A DNA stretch of 64,000 nucleotides. It comes from Flavobacterium sp. (GTDB lineage: Bacteria; Bacteroidota; Bacteroidia; Flavobacteriales; Flavobacteriaceae). Under the pieces are notes generated by a model, which saw nothing but the letters and a program-made list of their open reading frames with translations, searched no databases and was not told where the DNA came from. Positions 9,100 through 17,903 of this stretch are shown piece after piece (the stretch's first letter is position 1; each line of letters opens with the position of its first letter). Both the position numbers and the translations under genes were made by a program. The stretch covers positions 2,657,871 to 2,721,870 of the forward strand of contig NZ_CP136574.1 in the NCBI RefSeq assembly GCF_035195345.1. The letters run 5' to 3'.

Positions 9100-9863
9100 T
9101 ATTTAAAAATCATAATTAAACGTTCCGATTGAGTTTTAAAGAATTTTCGCAATTTATAATCGCCAAAAATATCCAAAAGATAAATGCCCGCTTCCTCCAT
9201 CATTTTTTCGAAATCTTCTAAACGAAGTGCTTGCACTTTTTCGGTGAAATGAAACTTTTCACCTTTATCTTCAAAATCAATTTCTTTGTATATGTGTCCG
9301 TCTTTCAAATAACGTTTGATGTGAAAATCAATTCCGTCTACCGATTTTATTTCATCGGCAACCAAATTTTCCAAAACATAATCCACATTCATAAAATCGA
9401 TAACCGCAAATCCTGTTTCGGTTAAACTGTTGTGAATGGCTTTAATGGTTTTGTAATTATCGGCATCGTCTTCAAAATAGCCAAAACTCGTAAACAAATT
9501 AAAAATAGCATCGTATTTTTCGTTACACGTTTCACGCATATCGTGCACTTTAAAATGTAGTTTTTCATTCGTAAATTCAGACGCTTCTTTAATGCTGTTT
9601 TCAGATAAATCGGCACCCGTAACATCAAAACCTAACGAATTTAAATAAATCGCATGACGCCCTTTTCCACAAGCTAAGTCTAAGATTTTAGCGTCTTCTG
9701 GAAGGTTTAAATAGTGAGTTAAATTGTCCATTAACAATTGTGCTTCTTCGTCGTTGCGTTCCTTGTATAGAATGTGATAATATTCGGTATCAAACCAAGA
9801 TTCGAACCAATTTAAAGGTTGTTCGTTGTTTATTATTGGTTGTTTATTATTGCTATCTGACAT
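9099..9863 (-). CDS. Class I SAM-dependent methyltransferase
   Basis: A 254-residue Rossmann-fold methyltransferase. Motif I is ILDLACGKGRHAIYL near residue 60, followed by the acidic strand end VTGADLS, and FNLFTSFGYF near 118. The N-terminal part (WFDTEYYHILYKERNDEEA) matches a common Bacteroidetes family often found without a defined substrate. Probably acts on a small molecule. It is coupled to the downstream ZIP gene by a one-base overlap. Confidence 0.85.
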   Translation of the reverse strand: MSDSNNKQPIINNEQPLNWFESWFDTEYYHILYKERNDEEAQLLMDNLTHYLNLPEDAKILDLACGKGRHAIYLNSLGFDVTGADLSENSIKEASEFTNEKLHFKVHDMRETCNEKYDAIFNLFTSFGYFEDDADNYKTIKAIHNSLTETGFAVIDFMNVDYVLENLVADEIKSVDGIDFHIKRYLKDGHIYKEIDFEDKGEKFHFTEKVQALRLEDFEKMMEEAGIYLLDIFGDYKLRKFFKTQSERLIMIFK

Positions 9864-9882
9864 TAATTCTGAATTCGTTTCT

Positions 9883-9910
9883 TTGAAGTAGCAAATTTAA
9901 TGTATTTTTG
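9883..9910 (+). promoter_or_regulatory. Promoter for the THUMP methyltransferase gene
   Basis: TTG at 9883-9885, a 17-base spacer, then TATTTTTG at 9903-9910: an exact match to the Bacteroidetes sigma-ABfr consensus (TTG-N17-23-TAnnTTTG). It is 64 bases before the ATG. Confidence 0.75.
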
Positions 9911-9932
9911 CACAAGAATATCTTAATTATTG

Positions 9933-9957
9933 CAATTGCAATTGATTTTTGCAATTG
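9933..9957 (+). repeat. CAATTG-repeat hairpin in the 5' leader
   Basis: CAATTGCAA (9933-9941) and TTGCAATTG (9949-9957) form a perfect 9-bp stem with a seven-base loop, inside a tract with four CAATTG/GCAATTG copies. It lies in the leader RNA between the promoter and the ATG at 9974. Confidence 0.6.
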
Positions 9958-9973
9958 AACTTGAAATTGAAGA

Positions 9974-11137
9974 ATGGAAAATTATAAAATGACGGCCAAA
10001 ACCTTCTTTGGTTTTGAAGAAATATTAGCTAAAGAACTACAAATTCTTGGTGCACAACAAGTGGAAATCGGTACACGTGTGGTGAGTTTTAAAGGTGATA
10101 AGGGATTTATGTATAAAGCCAATTTGGCACTTCGTACCGCTTTAAAAATCTTAAAACCTATTAAAACCTTTAAAGCACATAACGACAAAGCCTTGTATGA
10201 AGGAATCAGAGCTATTGATTGGTCGGATTACTTGACTGAACATAATACGTTTTTAGTAGAAACTACATTGCATTCTGAAAACTTCAATCACAGTCAGTTT
10301 GTGGCTTTAAAAACAAAAGATGCGATTGTAGATCAATTTAGAGATTTGAACGGAAAGCGTCCAAGTATTGATAAAGATTTCCCAGATTTACAAATTCATG
10401 TGCATATAGATAGAGATAATGTGACGGTTTCTTTAGATTCTTCGGGAGCTTCGTTACACCATAGAGGTTATCGTACTGCTACAAATATTGCACCAATCAA
10501 CGAAGTTTTAGCGGCTGGTATGTTGATTTTAGCAGGTTGGGAAGGAAAAAGTCATTTCTTAGACCCAATGTGTGGTTCAGGAACTATTTTAGCCGAAGCA
10601 GCTATGATTGCTTGCAACGTTCCAGCGAATATTAATCGTAAGGAATTTGGTTTTGAGAAATGGAAAGATTGGGATGCCGAATTATTTGATAATATTTTAG
10701 AATCGTTATTAAAGAAAACACGCGAATTTCATTATACGATTACAGGCTATGACAAAGCGCCAAGTGCGGTTGCTAAAGCAAAAGACAATGTTAGAAACGC
10801 CAATTTAGACGAATATATTACGATTACCAACGAAAACTTCTTCGATTCTAAAAAAGAAACCGAAGGACCGTTGCACATGGTGTTCAATCCGCCTTATGGA
10901 GAGCGTTTGGATATTGATATGGAACGTTTTTACAGAGAAATTGGTGACACCTTAAAACAAAATTATCCCAATACTAATGCTTGGTTTATTACAGCCAATT
11001 TAGAAGCTTTGAAATTTGTAGGCTTGAAACCAAGTAGAAAAATTAAACTTTTCAATGGTAAATTAGAAGCCCGTTTGGTGAAATACGAAATGTACGAAGG
11101 CAGTAAGAAAGGAAAGTATATGAATACTGACGAATAG
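9974..11137 (+). CDS. THUMP domain class I RNA methyltransferase (RlmL/YpsC-like)
   Basis: A 387-residue RNA base methyltransferase. The N-terminal half (residues 1-160) is a ferredoxin-like plus THUMP RNA-binding domain; the C-terminal half is a Rossmann domain with DPMCGSGTILAEAAM near 197 and the catalytic NPPYGERL near 303, the N4/N2-amine methyltransferase signature. The best functional guess is N2-guanine methylation of 23S rRNA, as in the N-terminal half of E. coli RlmL, but it lacks the second RlmK half found there. Preceded by a consensus promoter and an unusual hairpin leader. Confidence 0.88.
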   Translation: MENYKMTAKTFFGFEEILAKELQILGAQQVEIGTRVVSFKGDKGFMYKANLALRTALKILKPIKTFKAHNDKALYEGIRAIDWSDYLTEHNTFLVETTLHSENFNHSQFVALKTKDAIVDQFRDLNGKRPSIDKDFPDLQIHVHIDRDNVTVSLDSSGASLHHRGYRTATNIAPINEVLAAGMLILAGWEGKSHFLDPMCGSGTILAEAAMIACNVPANINRKEFGFEKWKDWDAELFDNILESLLKKTREFHYTITGYDKAPSAVAKAKDNVRNANLDEYITITNENFFDSKKETEGPLHMVFNPPYGERLDIDMERFYREIGDTLKQNYPNTNAWFITANLEALKFVGLKPSRKIKLFNGKLEARLVKYEMYEGSKKGKYMNTDE

Positions 11138-11195
11138 ATTGTAGTAATTAGTAAAAAGGGATAGCCATCAATTTAACAATTAAACATTATAAACA

Positions 11196-11429
11196 ATGAC
11201 AAAAAAAGTAAAATCATTCTTATATAATTTCTTAGGATTCGTAGTGATTTATTTACCGACATTATATTTAGTTAGTGAATTCACGCACTTGAATGGAATA
11301 TGGATACCAATGACTGCTTTTATGGTAGCTTTGCTTTTAGCACCAAAGTTTCAAGCGATAAAAACGCACAACGGAGAAAAAATCTTCATGAAGTGGCTTT
11401 TTATTAAAGGTGTAAAAGAAATTCAATAA
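11196..11429 (+). CDS. Small membrane protein of unknown function
   Basis: A 77-residue protein with two adjacent hydrophobic segments (about 10-27 and 35-50) and a basic C-terminal tail ending KGVKEIQ. It follows the THUMP methyltransferase gene by 58 bases on the same strand and is followed by a terminator-like hairpin. I do not recognise a named family. Confidence 0.65.
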   Translation: MTKKVKSFLYNFLGFVVIYLPTLYLVSEFTHLNGIWIPMTAFMVALLLAPKFQAIKTHNGEKIFMKWLFIKGVKEIQ

Positions 11430-11461
11430 CAAAATACCGAATGTGAGTTCGGGATTTTGTG
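11430..11461. terminator. Hairpin terminator between convergent genes
   Basis: CAAAATaCCGAA pairs with TTCGGgATTTTG (one mismatch) around a six-base loop, immediately after the stop of the small membrane protein and ahead of the convergent PsiE-like gene. Confidence 0.6.
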
Positions 11462-11483
11462 TGTTATTAAGCTATAAAATGGG

Positions 11484-11903
11484 TTACTTTTGTTTTTTAT
11501 GAAGTCTTGGATTGTTTAATATTAAATAACCGATACAAATTGCTAGTATTAATATTGAAATCCCTAACTCTGTTTCAAAACCTATATGTTTTACATCCAT
11601 AGTAATTACTTTTCTAGCTATGGCTGTTAATGCAATTAATAAAATTAGTTTGACTTTTCGTAAAATATTTTCATTGTTCCCTTTGAAAGTTTCCATAATT
11701 TCTAATGCAATGATGATATTAAAAAATAATGGAACTCCAGTAAGTGCTATTGATTTATTTTCAATTGAAGCTTTGGTTACTTCTTCGTAAAATAACGTAA
11801 CAAGATCAAAAACTTCATAGGCTACAAATAAAAGTAATAAAAATGATAATATGTAGTAAATTGTCTTTTCAGTGGAATGAATTATTTTATCTAAAATGTT
11901 CAT
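11484..11903 (-). CDS. PsiE family membrane protein
   Basis: A 139-residue protein with four hydrophobic segments (about 15-35, 50-72, 87-103, 112-130) and the family signature LTAIARKVITMD in the third. PsiE proteins are named for phosphate-starvation induction in E. coli; their molecular function is unknown. It lies six bases downstream of the secreted Ntn hydrolase gene on the same strand, so the two are probably co-transcribed. Confidence 0.75.
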   Translation of the reverse strand: MNILDKIIHSTEKTIYYILSFLLLLFVAYEVFDLVTLFYEEVTKASIENKSIALTGVPLFFNIIIALEIMETFKGNNENILRKVKLILLIALTAIARKVITMDVKHIGFETELGISILILAICIGYLILNNPRLHKKQK

Positions 11904-11909
11904 AGGCTT

Positions 11910-13049
11910 TTAGTTTTTAGTTGTTTTTTTCTTTTTTGATTGCAAGGGAGTTACATCTTTTATGACATTTTCTTTAAGTACATCATCATCAATGATTTGT
12001 TCTTTGATTGCTGAAAAATCTATTAATTTAAGGTCAATTTTTCTAACTTGTCTATTCCACATGGTATGATAATAATAGACTTTTTCTTTTAAGTCACACG
12101 AAGATGTGATTTGAGTTGCGCTAACAATATCTGATGGTGTTTTTTCTGAAGGCATTTGAGCACCAAGTGGAATATTGAAGTTGTCAAGTATTCTAAAAGA
12201 TTCAAATACAGCATCAATTGAGGTACTTAATGGACGGCACGAAGCTGTAAAAGCAGCTGCTCTAACAAATCTTGATGGGGGAGTAAAATCACCAGGCAAA
12301 CCTATTAATCCAGAACCTCCACCTAACGGATTTAATTCGTAGTTACCAAATACTTTTTGTTGATTGGGTGAATTTGAAAGATTTAAATAATTTCGTTGAT
12401 TAATAAGATGCCAATCATATGTTGGAGAATTAGTAATAACCCCTAAGTACGGATCGTATATTTTTACCTCACCTTTATTTACAATTTCAATTATTTTGCT
12501 ACTTCCACTTGGATCAACTATTTTAAAATGAAAAGGGAGTGCTGCGCCACCAAAATCTTTGTTTTCAACATTAACCACAATAACGTTGTTAAGTTGCGTA
12601 ATTACTTCATCTACGGTTTTAAAAGAAGACAGCATCCATTGCATTAAATCTCCTACACTCATAGATTTAGAAGCTTTAGTTTTGTCATAAACTGCATATT
12701 CTGCGAAACCCGGTAAATAATAAACACCTACGTATAAACCTTCTTCATTGACACCATCTGGGCCATAAGGTTGTCCATAAGCGGTAAGGGTTACAAAACC
12801 ATATTTTCCCTTCCAACTTTTGCCATTTGTTCCTTCAGGAGTTTGTGCTTTGAATTCTTTATTTCTGGGAACTACTAATAGTTGATTGTGTTGTGCATCA
12901 TTCAATGCCCATTCTACGGTTCTAGCTACAACAACACCGCCATCTTTTGAGAGTAATGTAATACCAGTACAAGCATAAATAGGGGATGAAATTAACGAAA
13001 CAACAATAATTGTTATTATACTATTTCTAATGAAGTAATTTATTTTCAT
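11910..13049 (-). CDS. Secreted choloylglycine hydrolase/penicillin V acylase family protein (linear amide C-N hydrolase)
   Basis: A 379-residue Ntn-type hydrolase. A signal peptide ends in SSPIYA, and cleavage there exposes C27 (A-CTGITL), the nucleophile of this family, followed by the expected VVARTVEWALND segment. The Arg and Asn-rich stretches around YDPYLGVITNSPTYDWHL near 200 also match penicillin V acylases. Such enzymes hydrolyse amide bonds of penicillin V, conjugated bile salts or acyl-homoserine lactones; the substrate here is unknown. The lysine-rich tail (QSKKKKTTKN) is unusual. Operon with the PsiE-like gene. Confidence 0.88.
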   Translation of the reverse strand: MKINYFIRNSIITIIVVSLISSPIYACTGITLLSKDGGVVVARTVEWALNDAQHNQLLVVPRNKEFKAQTPEGTNGKSWKGKYGFVTLTAYGQPYGPDGVNEEGLYVGVYYLPGFAEYAVYDKTKASKSMSVGDLMQWMLSSFKTVDEVITQLNNVIVVNVENKDFGGAALPFHFKIVDPSGSSKIIEIVNKGEVKIYDPYLGVITNSPTYDWHLINQRNYLNLSNSPNQQKVFGNYELNPLGGGSGLIGLPGDFTPPSRFVRAAAFTASCRPLSTSIDAVFESFRILDNFNIPLGAQMPSEKTPSDIVSATQITSSCDLKEKVYYYHTMWNRQVRKIDLKLIDFSAIKEQIIDDDVLKENVIKDVTPLQSKKKKTTKN

Positions 13050-13219
13050 GTGATTTTTATTTTGTTGTTTGATTACAGGCTATTGTAATATTCAAATATA
13101 ATATTTTTAATTTTCTATATTGCTATATTTTTAACGATTTTATTGGGTTTTTATCGAGTTCTTGATTTGAAGTTGAAGTGGAGATTAGCTTATAAAGAAT
13201 TGTTTAAACAACTTGATAT

Positions 13220-13254
13220 AAATAAAAATTCCTCAAGTGATTGAGGAATTTTTA
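13220..13254 (-). terminator. Terminator after the DUF6048 gene
   Basis: AAATTCCTCAA/TTGAGGAATTT perfect stem with a GTGA loop, followed on the minus strand by a T-rich run, directly after the stop codon. Confidence 0.85.
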
Positions 13255-13255
13255 T

Positions 13256-13975
13256 TTATTTTTTGGTTGGTTCTATTTCTTTTTTCTTTTTGTAAATAGG
13301 TATGAAATAACTTAGTGTGTAGTTAAATCCAGCTCCAAATTTTCCATCGTATGTTCGATTATACCCTGGAATGAACAGATTGTCAAAATCTGCTGGTTTT
13401 TTGTTGGAAACTAAATAGTTCAATCGTACAGAAAAACCTAAATATAAATTATTGAAAAGTTCGGCTTTAATACCACCAATTACTTCAACCCAACTGGCAT
13501 TTAAATTATCAAATTTTGCTCCAGAAGTAATGATTGTTTCCCCATAATAATTCGTGGGATCATAAATTTTATACGTATTTAAAGTATGACTAAAGCTACT
13601 AACACCATAACGCATTCCAACGTATATCATGTTTTCCATATCGAGCCAGTTTTCAAAAGAATTGTAGTCAAAACCTACTTTAAAATAGGTTCCTTTCGTG
13701 GTGAAATTCAGGCGGTCGTCGTCAATTGTTTTGTCTTCGTTTCCAATTTCACCGGCAACGTAAAACTTTTTAGTTAATCGGTAATCTCCAACCACTTCCA
13801 GCCCTCTGTAGTCTTTTTCATAAAAAGTTCTAGCAATTTTATGTAAATCAATACCTAAGCGTAAACCATAACGCTCTGGATATAAAACTTTTGTAGTGTC
13901 TTTGGTTTGAGCATTTCCTAATAACGAAACGCAGACCAAGCTCAGACTAAAAATAAATTTTAACATGTACTTCAT
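13256..13975 (-). CDS. DUF6048 family outer-membrane-type protein
   Basis: A 239-residue secreted protein: signal peptide ending LLGNAQ, then alternating beta-strand sequence rich in Tyr, Phe and Gly (DRLNFTTKGTYFKVGFDYN, FGAGFNYTLSYFIPIYK) that suggests a small outer-membrane beta-barrel. The family is conserved in Flavobacteriaceae next to DUF6452 and rlmD, as here. The frame overlaps the upstream DUF6452 gene by 29 bases; starting at the internal Met at 13966 shortens the overlap and gives a cleaner signal peptide, so that start is possible. Function unknown. Confidence 0.8.
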   Translation of the reverse strand: MKYMLKFIFSLSLVCVSLLGNAQTKDTTKVLYPERYGLRLGIDLHKIARTFYEKDYRGLEVVGDYRLTKKFYVAGEIGNEDKTIDDDRLNFTTKGTYFKVGFDYNSFENWLDMENMIYVGMRYGVSSFSHTLNTYKIYDPTNYYGETIITSGAKFDNLNASWVEVIGGIKAELFNNLYLGFSVRLNYLVSNKKPADFDNLFIPGYNRTYDGKFGAGFNYTLSYFIPIYKKKKEIEPTKK

Positions 13976-14477
13976 TTTCGGTTTCTATATTAGATTGTAT
14001 GATGTCAATATCTTGAATCCAATATCCTGAGACAGGAAATGGAGTAGGAGTAATATCAATTAAATTAAAAATTGTTTTATATCCACAGGCACGAGAAATA
14101 TAAACATCATCTTTTGTGTAATTAAAAGTAATGACATCTATATTAGCTGCAGCATCACCATAATTAAAGATGAATTCAAATGCTGAAGTTTCTGAAAATG
14201 TTTTTAATGGAATAGCAATTTTATTCCCGTTTGCTAAATACCTTGCAGGAACAGTTTCATCCATGTCTTCATTAAAAACTACTCCGTTATCTGTATTCAA
14301 TTCCTCTACTCTAAGATTGGTAACATTCTTCAAAACAGTAGGATTAGCCGCATCATAAAACTCAATAATTAATCGAGGTGTTACAGGCGTTCCATCCACG
14401 CAGATATCATCTTTTTCACAATTCCAAAATGAAACGGCTAAAAGTAAGGATAGGGTTATAAAAGCTATTTTTTTCAT
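13947..14477 (-). CDS. DUF6452 family lipoprotein
   Basis: A 176-residue lipoprotein with signal peptide and lipobox-like SFWNC (Cys 20). The mature part carries DDICVDGTPVTPRLIIEFYD, a pattern I associate with DUF6452, and a second Cys in SRACGYKT. It lies one base after the rlmD stop and overlaps the next gene by 29 bases, so rlmD, DUF6452 and DUF6048 form one transcription unit. Function unknown; the constant pairing with DUF6048 suggests an envelope complex. Confidence 0.82.
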   Translation of the reverse strand: MKKIAFITLSLLLAVSFWNCEKDDICVDGTPVTPRLIIEFYDAANPTVLKNVTNLRVEELNTDNGVVFNEDMDETVPARYLANGNKIAIPLKTFSETSAFEFIFNYGDAAANIDVITFNYTKDDVYISRACGYKTIFNLIDITPTPFPVSGYWIQDIDIIQSNIETENEVHVKIYF

Positions 14478-14478
14478 A

Positions 14479-15891
14479 TTATCTTTTTTCTAAAAGAACC
14501 ACATTTTCCACATGATGTGTTTGCGGAAACATATCCACAGGACGTACACGAACTACTTTGTATTTTTCGTCCATCAAAGCCAAATCACGAGCTTGTGTTG
14601 CCGAATTACAACTTACATACACAATTTTTGGCACATCTGTTTTCAATAACATTTCTACCACATCTTTATGCATTCCATCTCTCGGTGGATCGGTTATGAT
14701 AACATCTGGTTGTCCGTGTTGGTTAATGAATTCATCGTTGAAAACGTTTTTCATATCACCAACATAAAACTCACAATTAGTAATGTTATTGCGTTCGGCA
14801 TTCGCTTTTGCATCAATAATTGCTTCAGGAACGGCTTCAACACCAATAACTTTCTTCGCTTTTTTAGAAACGAATTGAGCAATTGTTCCGGTTCCTGTAT
14901 ATAAATCGTAAACCGTTTCATTTCCTGTTAAACCTGCAAATTCTCTAGTGATTTTATACAATTCATATGCTTGGTTAGAATTGGTTTGATAGAATGATTT
15001 CGCATTAATACTAAAATGTAAACCTTCCATTTCTTCCAAAATATAATCGCGCCCTTTGAATAAAATAATGTCTTGGTCATACAATGTATCATTCAATTTT
15101 TGATTGATAACATATTGTAAAGAAGTGATTTGAGGAAAACGTTCCGCCAAGAAATTCATCATCAATTCGATTCCGTTTTTATCGTTTTCATAAAACTGAA
15201 TCAGCACCATGATTTCACCAGTTGAAGCAGTACGAATCATCAAAGTTCTTAATAAACCTTCCACAGCTCTTGCATTGAAGAACGTAAGATTGTTTTCGTT
15301 TGCAAAACGTTTGATTTCGTTACGAATTTCGTTCGATGGATCTTCTTGTAAATGACATTTTTCAATATCTAAAATCTTATCCCACATTCTTGGAATATGA
15401 AAACCTAAGGCATTTTTATTGTCAAATTCAGTTCCCGATTGAATTTCCGCATCGGTCATCCATCGCGCATTCGAGAAACCAAATTCCATTTTATTTCTGT
15501 AGAATAATTGCTTTTCGGAACCTAAAATTGGCTCAAGATCAGGTAATTCAATCTTACCTATACGTTTCAAGTTATTAAATACTTCCTGATTTTTATAGAA
15601 CAATTGTTGGCTGTACTTCATATTTTGCCATTTGCAACCACCACAAGCACCGAAATGCTCACAAACTGGTTCAATTCTATGTTCTGAAAATTCGTGAATT
15701 TTTATAGCTTTGCCTTCGTAATACGCTTTTCTTTTCTTCATGGTTTGTACATCTACCACATCGCCTGGTACTACATTTGGAAGAAATATTACTTTGCCAT
15801 CAGGCGCTTTTGCCACTGATACACCTTTTGCACCTGCATCAAGGATTTTTACGTTTTCGAATACGATTTTGTCTGTTTTCTTTTTTCCCAT
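14479..15891 (-). CDS. rlmD: 23S rRNA (uracil(1939)-C(5))-methyltransferase
   Basis: A 470-residue RumA/TrmA-family enzyme that methylates C5 of a 23S rRNA uridine. Seen: an N-terminal TRAM domain (residues 8-68), four Fe-S cluster cysteines C77, C83, C86 (in CEHFGACGGC) and C179, the SAM motif VYDLYTGTGTIAQF near 340, TDPPRDGM near 395 and the nucleophilic Cys in VYVSCNSATQARDL near 430. All key residues are present. First gene of the operon with the two DUF lipoprotein/barrel genes. Confidence 0.94.
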   Translation of the reverse strand: MGKKKTDKIVFENVKILDAGAKGVSVAKAPDGKVIFLPNVVPGDVVDVQTMKKRKAYYEGKAIKIHEFSEHRIEPVCEHFGACGGCKWQNMKYSQQLFYKNQEVFNNLKRIGKIELPDLEPILGSEKQLFYRNKMEFGFSNARWMTDAEIQSGTEFDNKNALGFHIPRMWDKILDIEKCHLQEDPSNEIRNEIKRFANENNLTFFNARAVEGLLRTLMIRTASTGEIMVLIQFYENDKNGIELMMNFLAERFPQITSLQYVINQKLNDTLYDQDIILFKGRDYILEEMEGLHFSINAKSFYQTNSNQAYELYKITREFAGLTGNETVYDLYTGTGTIAQFVSKKAKKVIGVEAVPEAIIDAKANAERNNITNCEFYVGDMKNVFNDEFINQHGQPDVIITDPPRDGMHKDVVEMLLKTDVPKIVYVSCNSATQARDLALMDEKYKVVRVRPVDMFPQTHHVENVVLLEKR

Positions 15892-15958
15892 GACGCAAAA
15901 ATAAGAATTGTTGGGTGGATTTGATAATATATTTTACTTTTATGCCAAATTTTAAAAA

Positions 15959-16498
15959 ATGAAAACCCACTTAGCTTTATTACGCGGAATTAATGTTTCA
16001 GGACACAACATGATTAAAATGGATTCTTTGAAAACTGTTTTAGAAAACGCGGGATTTCAAAATGTACGAACTTACATTCAATCGGGAAATGTTTTTGTGG
16101 ATTCAGAAGAAGAACATGGCGCTAGTGTAGGGTTTAAAATTAAACAAGAAATTTTTAAAGAATTAGGTTTAGAAGTTCCTATAGTGGTTGTCTCTAAAGA
16201 AGATTTAAGTGCGTGTTTAAAAAATAGTCCATATCTCCACGAAAAAGAATGCGATACCAAAAAATTGTATGTGGCTTTTTTGTCCAAAGAATTACAAGGA
16301 AGCGCCATTAATGATTTAAAAATAAGTCAATTCAAACCTGATGAAGCCGCTATCGATAAAAGTAGAATTTACATCAAATACGCGGTTGGAGCAGGAAAAA
16401 CAAGATTAGACCAAAAATATATCGAAAAAAAACTCAATCTTGTGGCCACCATTAGAAATTGGAATACGGTTTCGACGTTGTTGGAAATGTTTGAATAG
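15959..16498 (+). CDS. DUF1697 domain-containing protein
   Basis: A 179-residue cytoplasmic protein starting with the typical DUF1697 signature LALLRGINVSGHNMIKM and containing NVRTYIQSGNVFVDS near 35 and the C-terminal ATIRNWNTVSTLLEM. The family is widespread and of unknown function. Monocistronic; a TACTTTTA -7-like box lies just upstream. Confidence 0.88.
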   Translation: MKTHLALLRGINVSGHNMIKMDSLKTVLENAGFQNVRTYIQSGNVFVDSEEEHGASVGFKIKQEIFKELGLEVPIVVVSKEDLSACLKNSPYLHEKECDTKKLYVAFLSKELQGSAINDLKISQFKPDEAAIDKSRIYIKYAVGAGKTRLDQKYIEKKLNLVATIRNWNTVSTLLEMFE

Positions 16499-16550
16499 TT
16501 GATGGATGATTGGTGATGGGTGATTTTTTCCATCTTCTAACAAAATTTAC

Positions 16551-16558
16551 TACTTTTG
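16551..16558 (+). promoter_or_regulatory. -7 box for rocD
   Basis: TACTTTTG, an exact TAnnTTTG match, 63 bases before the rocD ATG. No -33 TTG at standard distance. Confidence 0.55.
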
Positions 16559-16621
16559 TAATCGGTTGATTTCTCACCATAAAGAAGGAATTGCGATGTA
16601 ACAATCAATAAAAAACATTTT

Positions 16622-17902
16622 ATGTCAGTTTTAGAAAAAATGAGTCCAGCTGAAGCTATTGAATTAGAAGACAAGTATGGTGCACACAATTATCATCCAC
16701 TACCAGTAGTTTTAAGTAGAGGAGAAGGAGTTTATGTTTGGGATGTGGAAGGAAAGAAATATTATGATTTTCTTTCAGCTTATTCTGCAGTAAACCAAGG
16801 ACATTGTCATCCAAAAATTGTAGGAGCAATGGTAGAGCAGGCGCAAACATTAACCTTAACATCAAGAGCATTTTACAACGATAAATTAGGAGTGTACGAA
16901 CAATTTGTTACTAATTACTTCGGATTTGATAAAGTATTGCCAATGAATACAGGTGCTGAAGCAGTAGAAACCGCTTTAAAATTGTGTAGAAAATGGGCTT
17001 ACGAGAAAAAAGGAATCAACGAAAATGATGCTCAAATTATTGTTTGTGATGGTAACTTCCACGGAAGAACTACTACAATCATTTCATTTTCAAACGATGA
17101 AAACGCAAGAAAAAACTTTGGACCTTACACAGCAGGATTTATAAGCATTCCTTACGATGATATTGATGCTTTAGAAAAAGCAGTGAGTTCTTCAAAAAAC
17201 ATTGCAGGGTTTTTAGTTGAACCAATTCAAGGAGAAGCAGGAGTTTATACACCAGCTACCGATTTTCTTAAAAAAGCGCAAGCAATATGTAAAGCTAATA
17301 ATGTATTGTTTATTGCCGATGAAGTACAAACTGGAATTGCAAGAACAGGTTCGTTATTAGCGGTTTGTGGAAATTGTACATGTGAAGCAAAATGTGAAAA
17401 ACAAGCTACTTACACTCAACCTGATATTCTAATTTTAGGAAAAGCATTATCAGGTGGTGCTTATCCAGTTTCGGCTGTTTTGGCAAATGATAGTATTATG
17501 AATGTTATCAAGCCAGGACAACATGGTTCAACTTTTGGAGGAAATCCAGTGGCAGCTGCGGTTGCTATGGCGGCATTAGAAGTAGTTTCTGAAGAAAGTT
17601 TGTCTCAAAATGCTAGAAAATTAGGAAAAATCTTCCGTGATGAATTAGCAAAATTTATCGAAACTTCAAACATTGCTACTTTAGTAAGAGGAAAAGGGTT
17701 GTTGAATGCTGTTGTAATTAACGATACCGAAGAAAGCGATACAGCTTGGAATATTTGTGTACGTTTAGCAGAAAACGGTTTATTAGCAAAACCAACACAT
17801 GGAAACATCATTCGTTTTGCGCCACCTTTAGTAATGACTGAGGAACAATTAAGAGATTGTGTTTCGATAATAATTAATACGTTAAAAGAATTCGAAAAAT
17901 AA
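16622..17902 (+). CDS. rocD: Ornithine--oxo-acid transaminase
   Basis: A 426-residue class III PLP aminotransferase that converts ornithine and 2-oxoglutarate to glutamate semialdehyde and glutamate. Seen: the PLP-contacting NTGAEAVETALK near 109, FIADEVQTGIARTG (Asp 233), and the Schiff-base lysine K274 in LILGKALSGGAYP. Odd: between the cofactor Asp and the lysine there is a four-cysteine insert, C249, C252, C254, C258 (C-x2-C-x-C-x3-C), where the classic enzyme has a short non-cysteine loop. It may bind a metal or be redox sensitive. Two bases separate it from the next gene. Confidence 0.95.
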   Translation: MSVLEKMSPAEAIELEDKYGAHNYHPLPVVLSRGEGVYVWDVEGKKYYDFLSAYSAVNQGHCHPKIVGAMVEQAQTLTLTSRAFYNDKLGVYEQFVTNYFGFDKVLPMNTGAEAVETALKLCRKWAYEKKGINENDAQIIVCDGNFHGRTTTIISFSNDENARKNFGPYTAGFISIPYDDIDALEKAVSSSKNIAGFLVEPIQGEAGVYTPATDFLKKAQAICKANNVLFIADEVQTGIARTGSLLAVCGNCTCEAKCEKQATYTQPDILILGKALSGGAYPVSAVLANDSIMNVIKPGQHGSTFGGNPVAAAVAMAALEVVSEESLSQNARKLGKIFRDELAKFIETSNIATLVRGKGLLNAVVINDTEESDTAWNICVRLAENGLLAKPTHGNIIRFAPPLVMTEEQLRDCVSIIINTLKEFEK

Positions 17903-17903
17903 T

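Noticed and set aside
14517..15578. Several open frames on the plus strand across rlmD
   Set aside because: They are antisense shadows of a well conserved gene with intact motifs; no promoter or family match.
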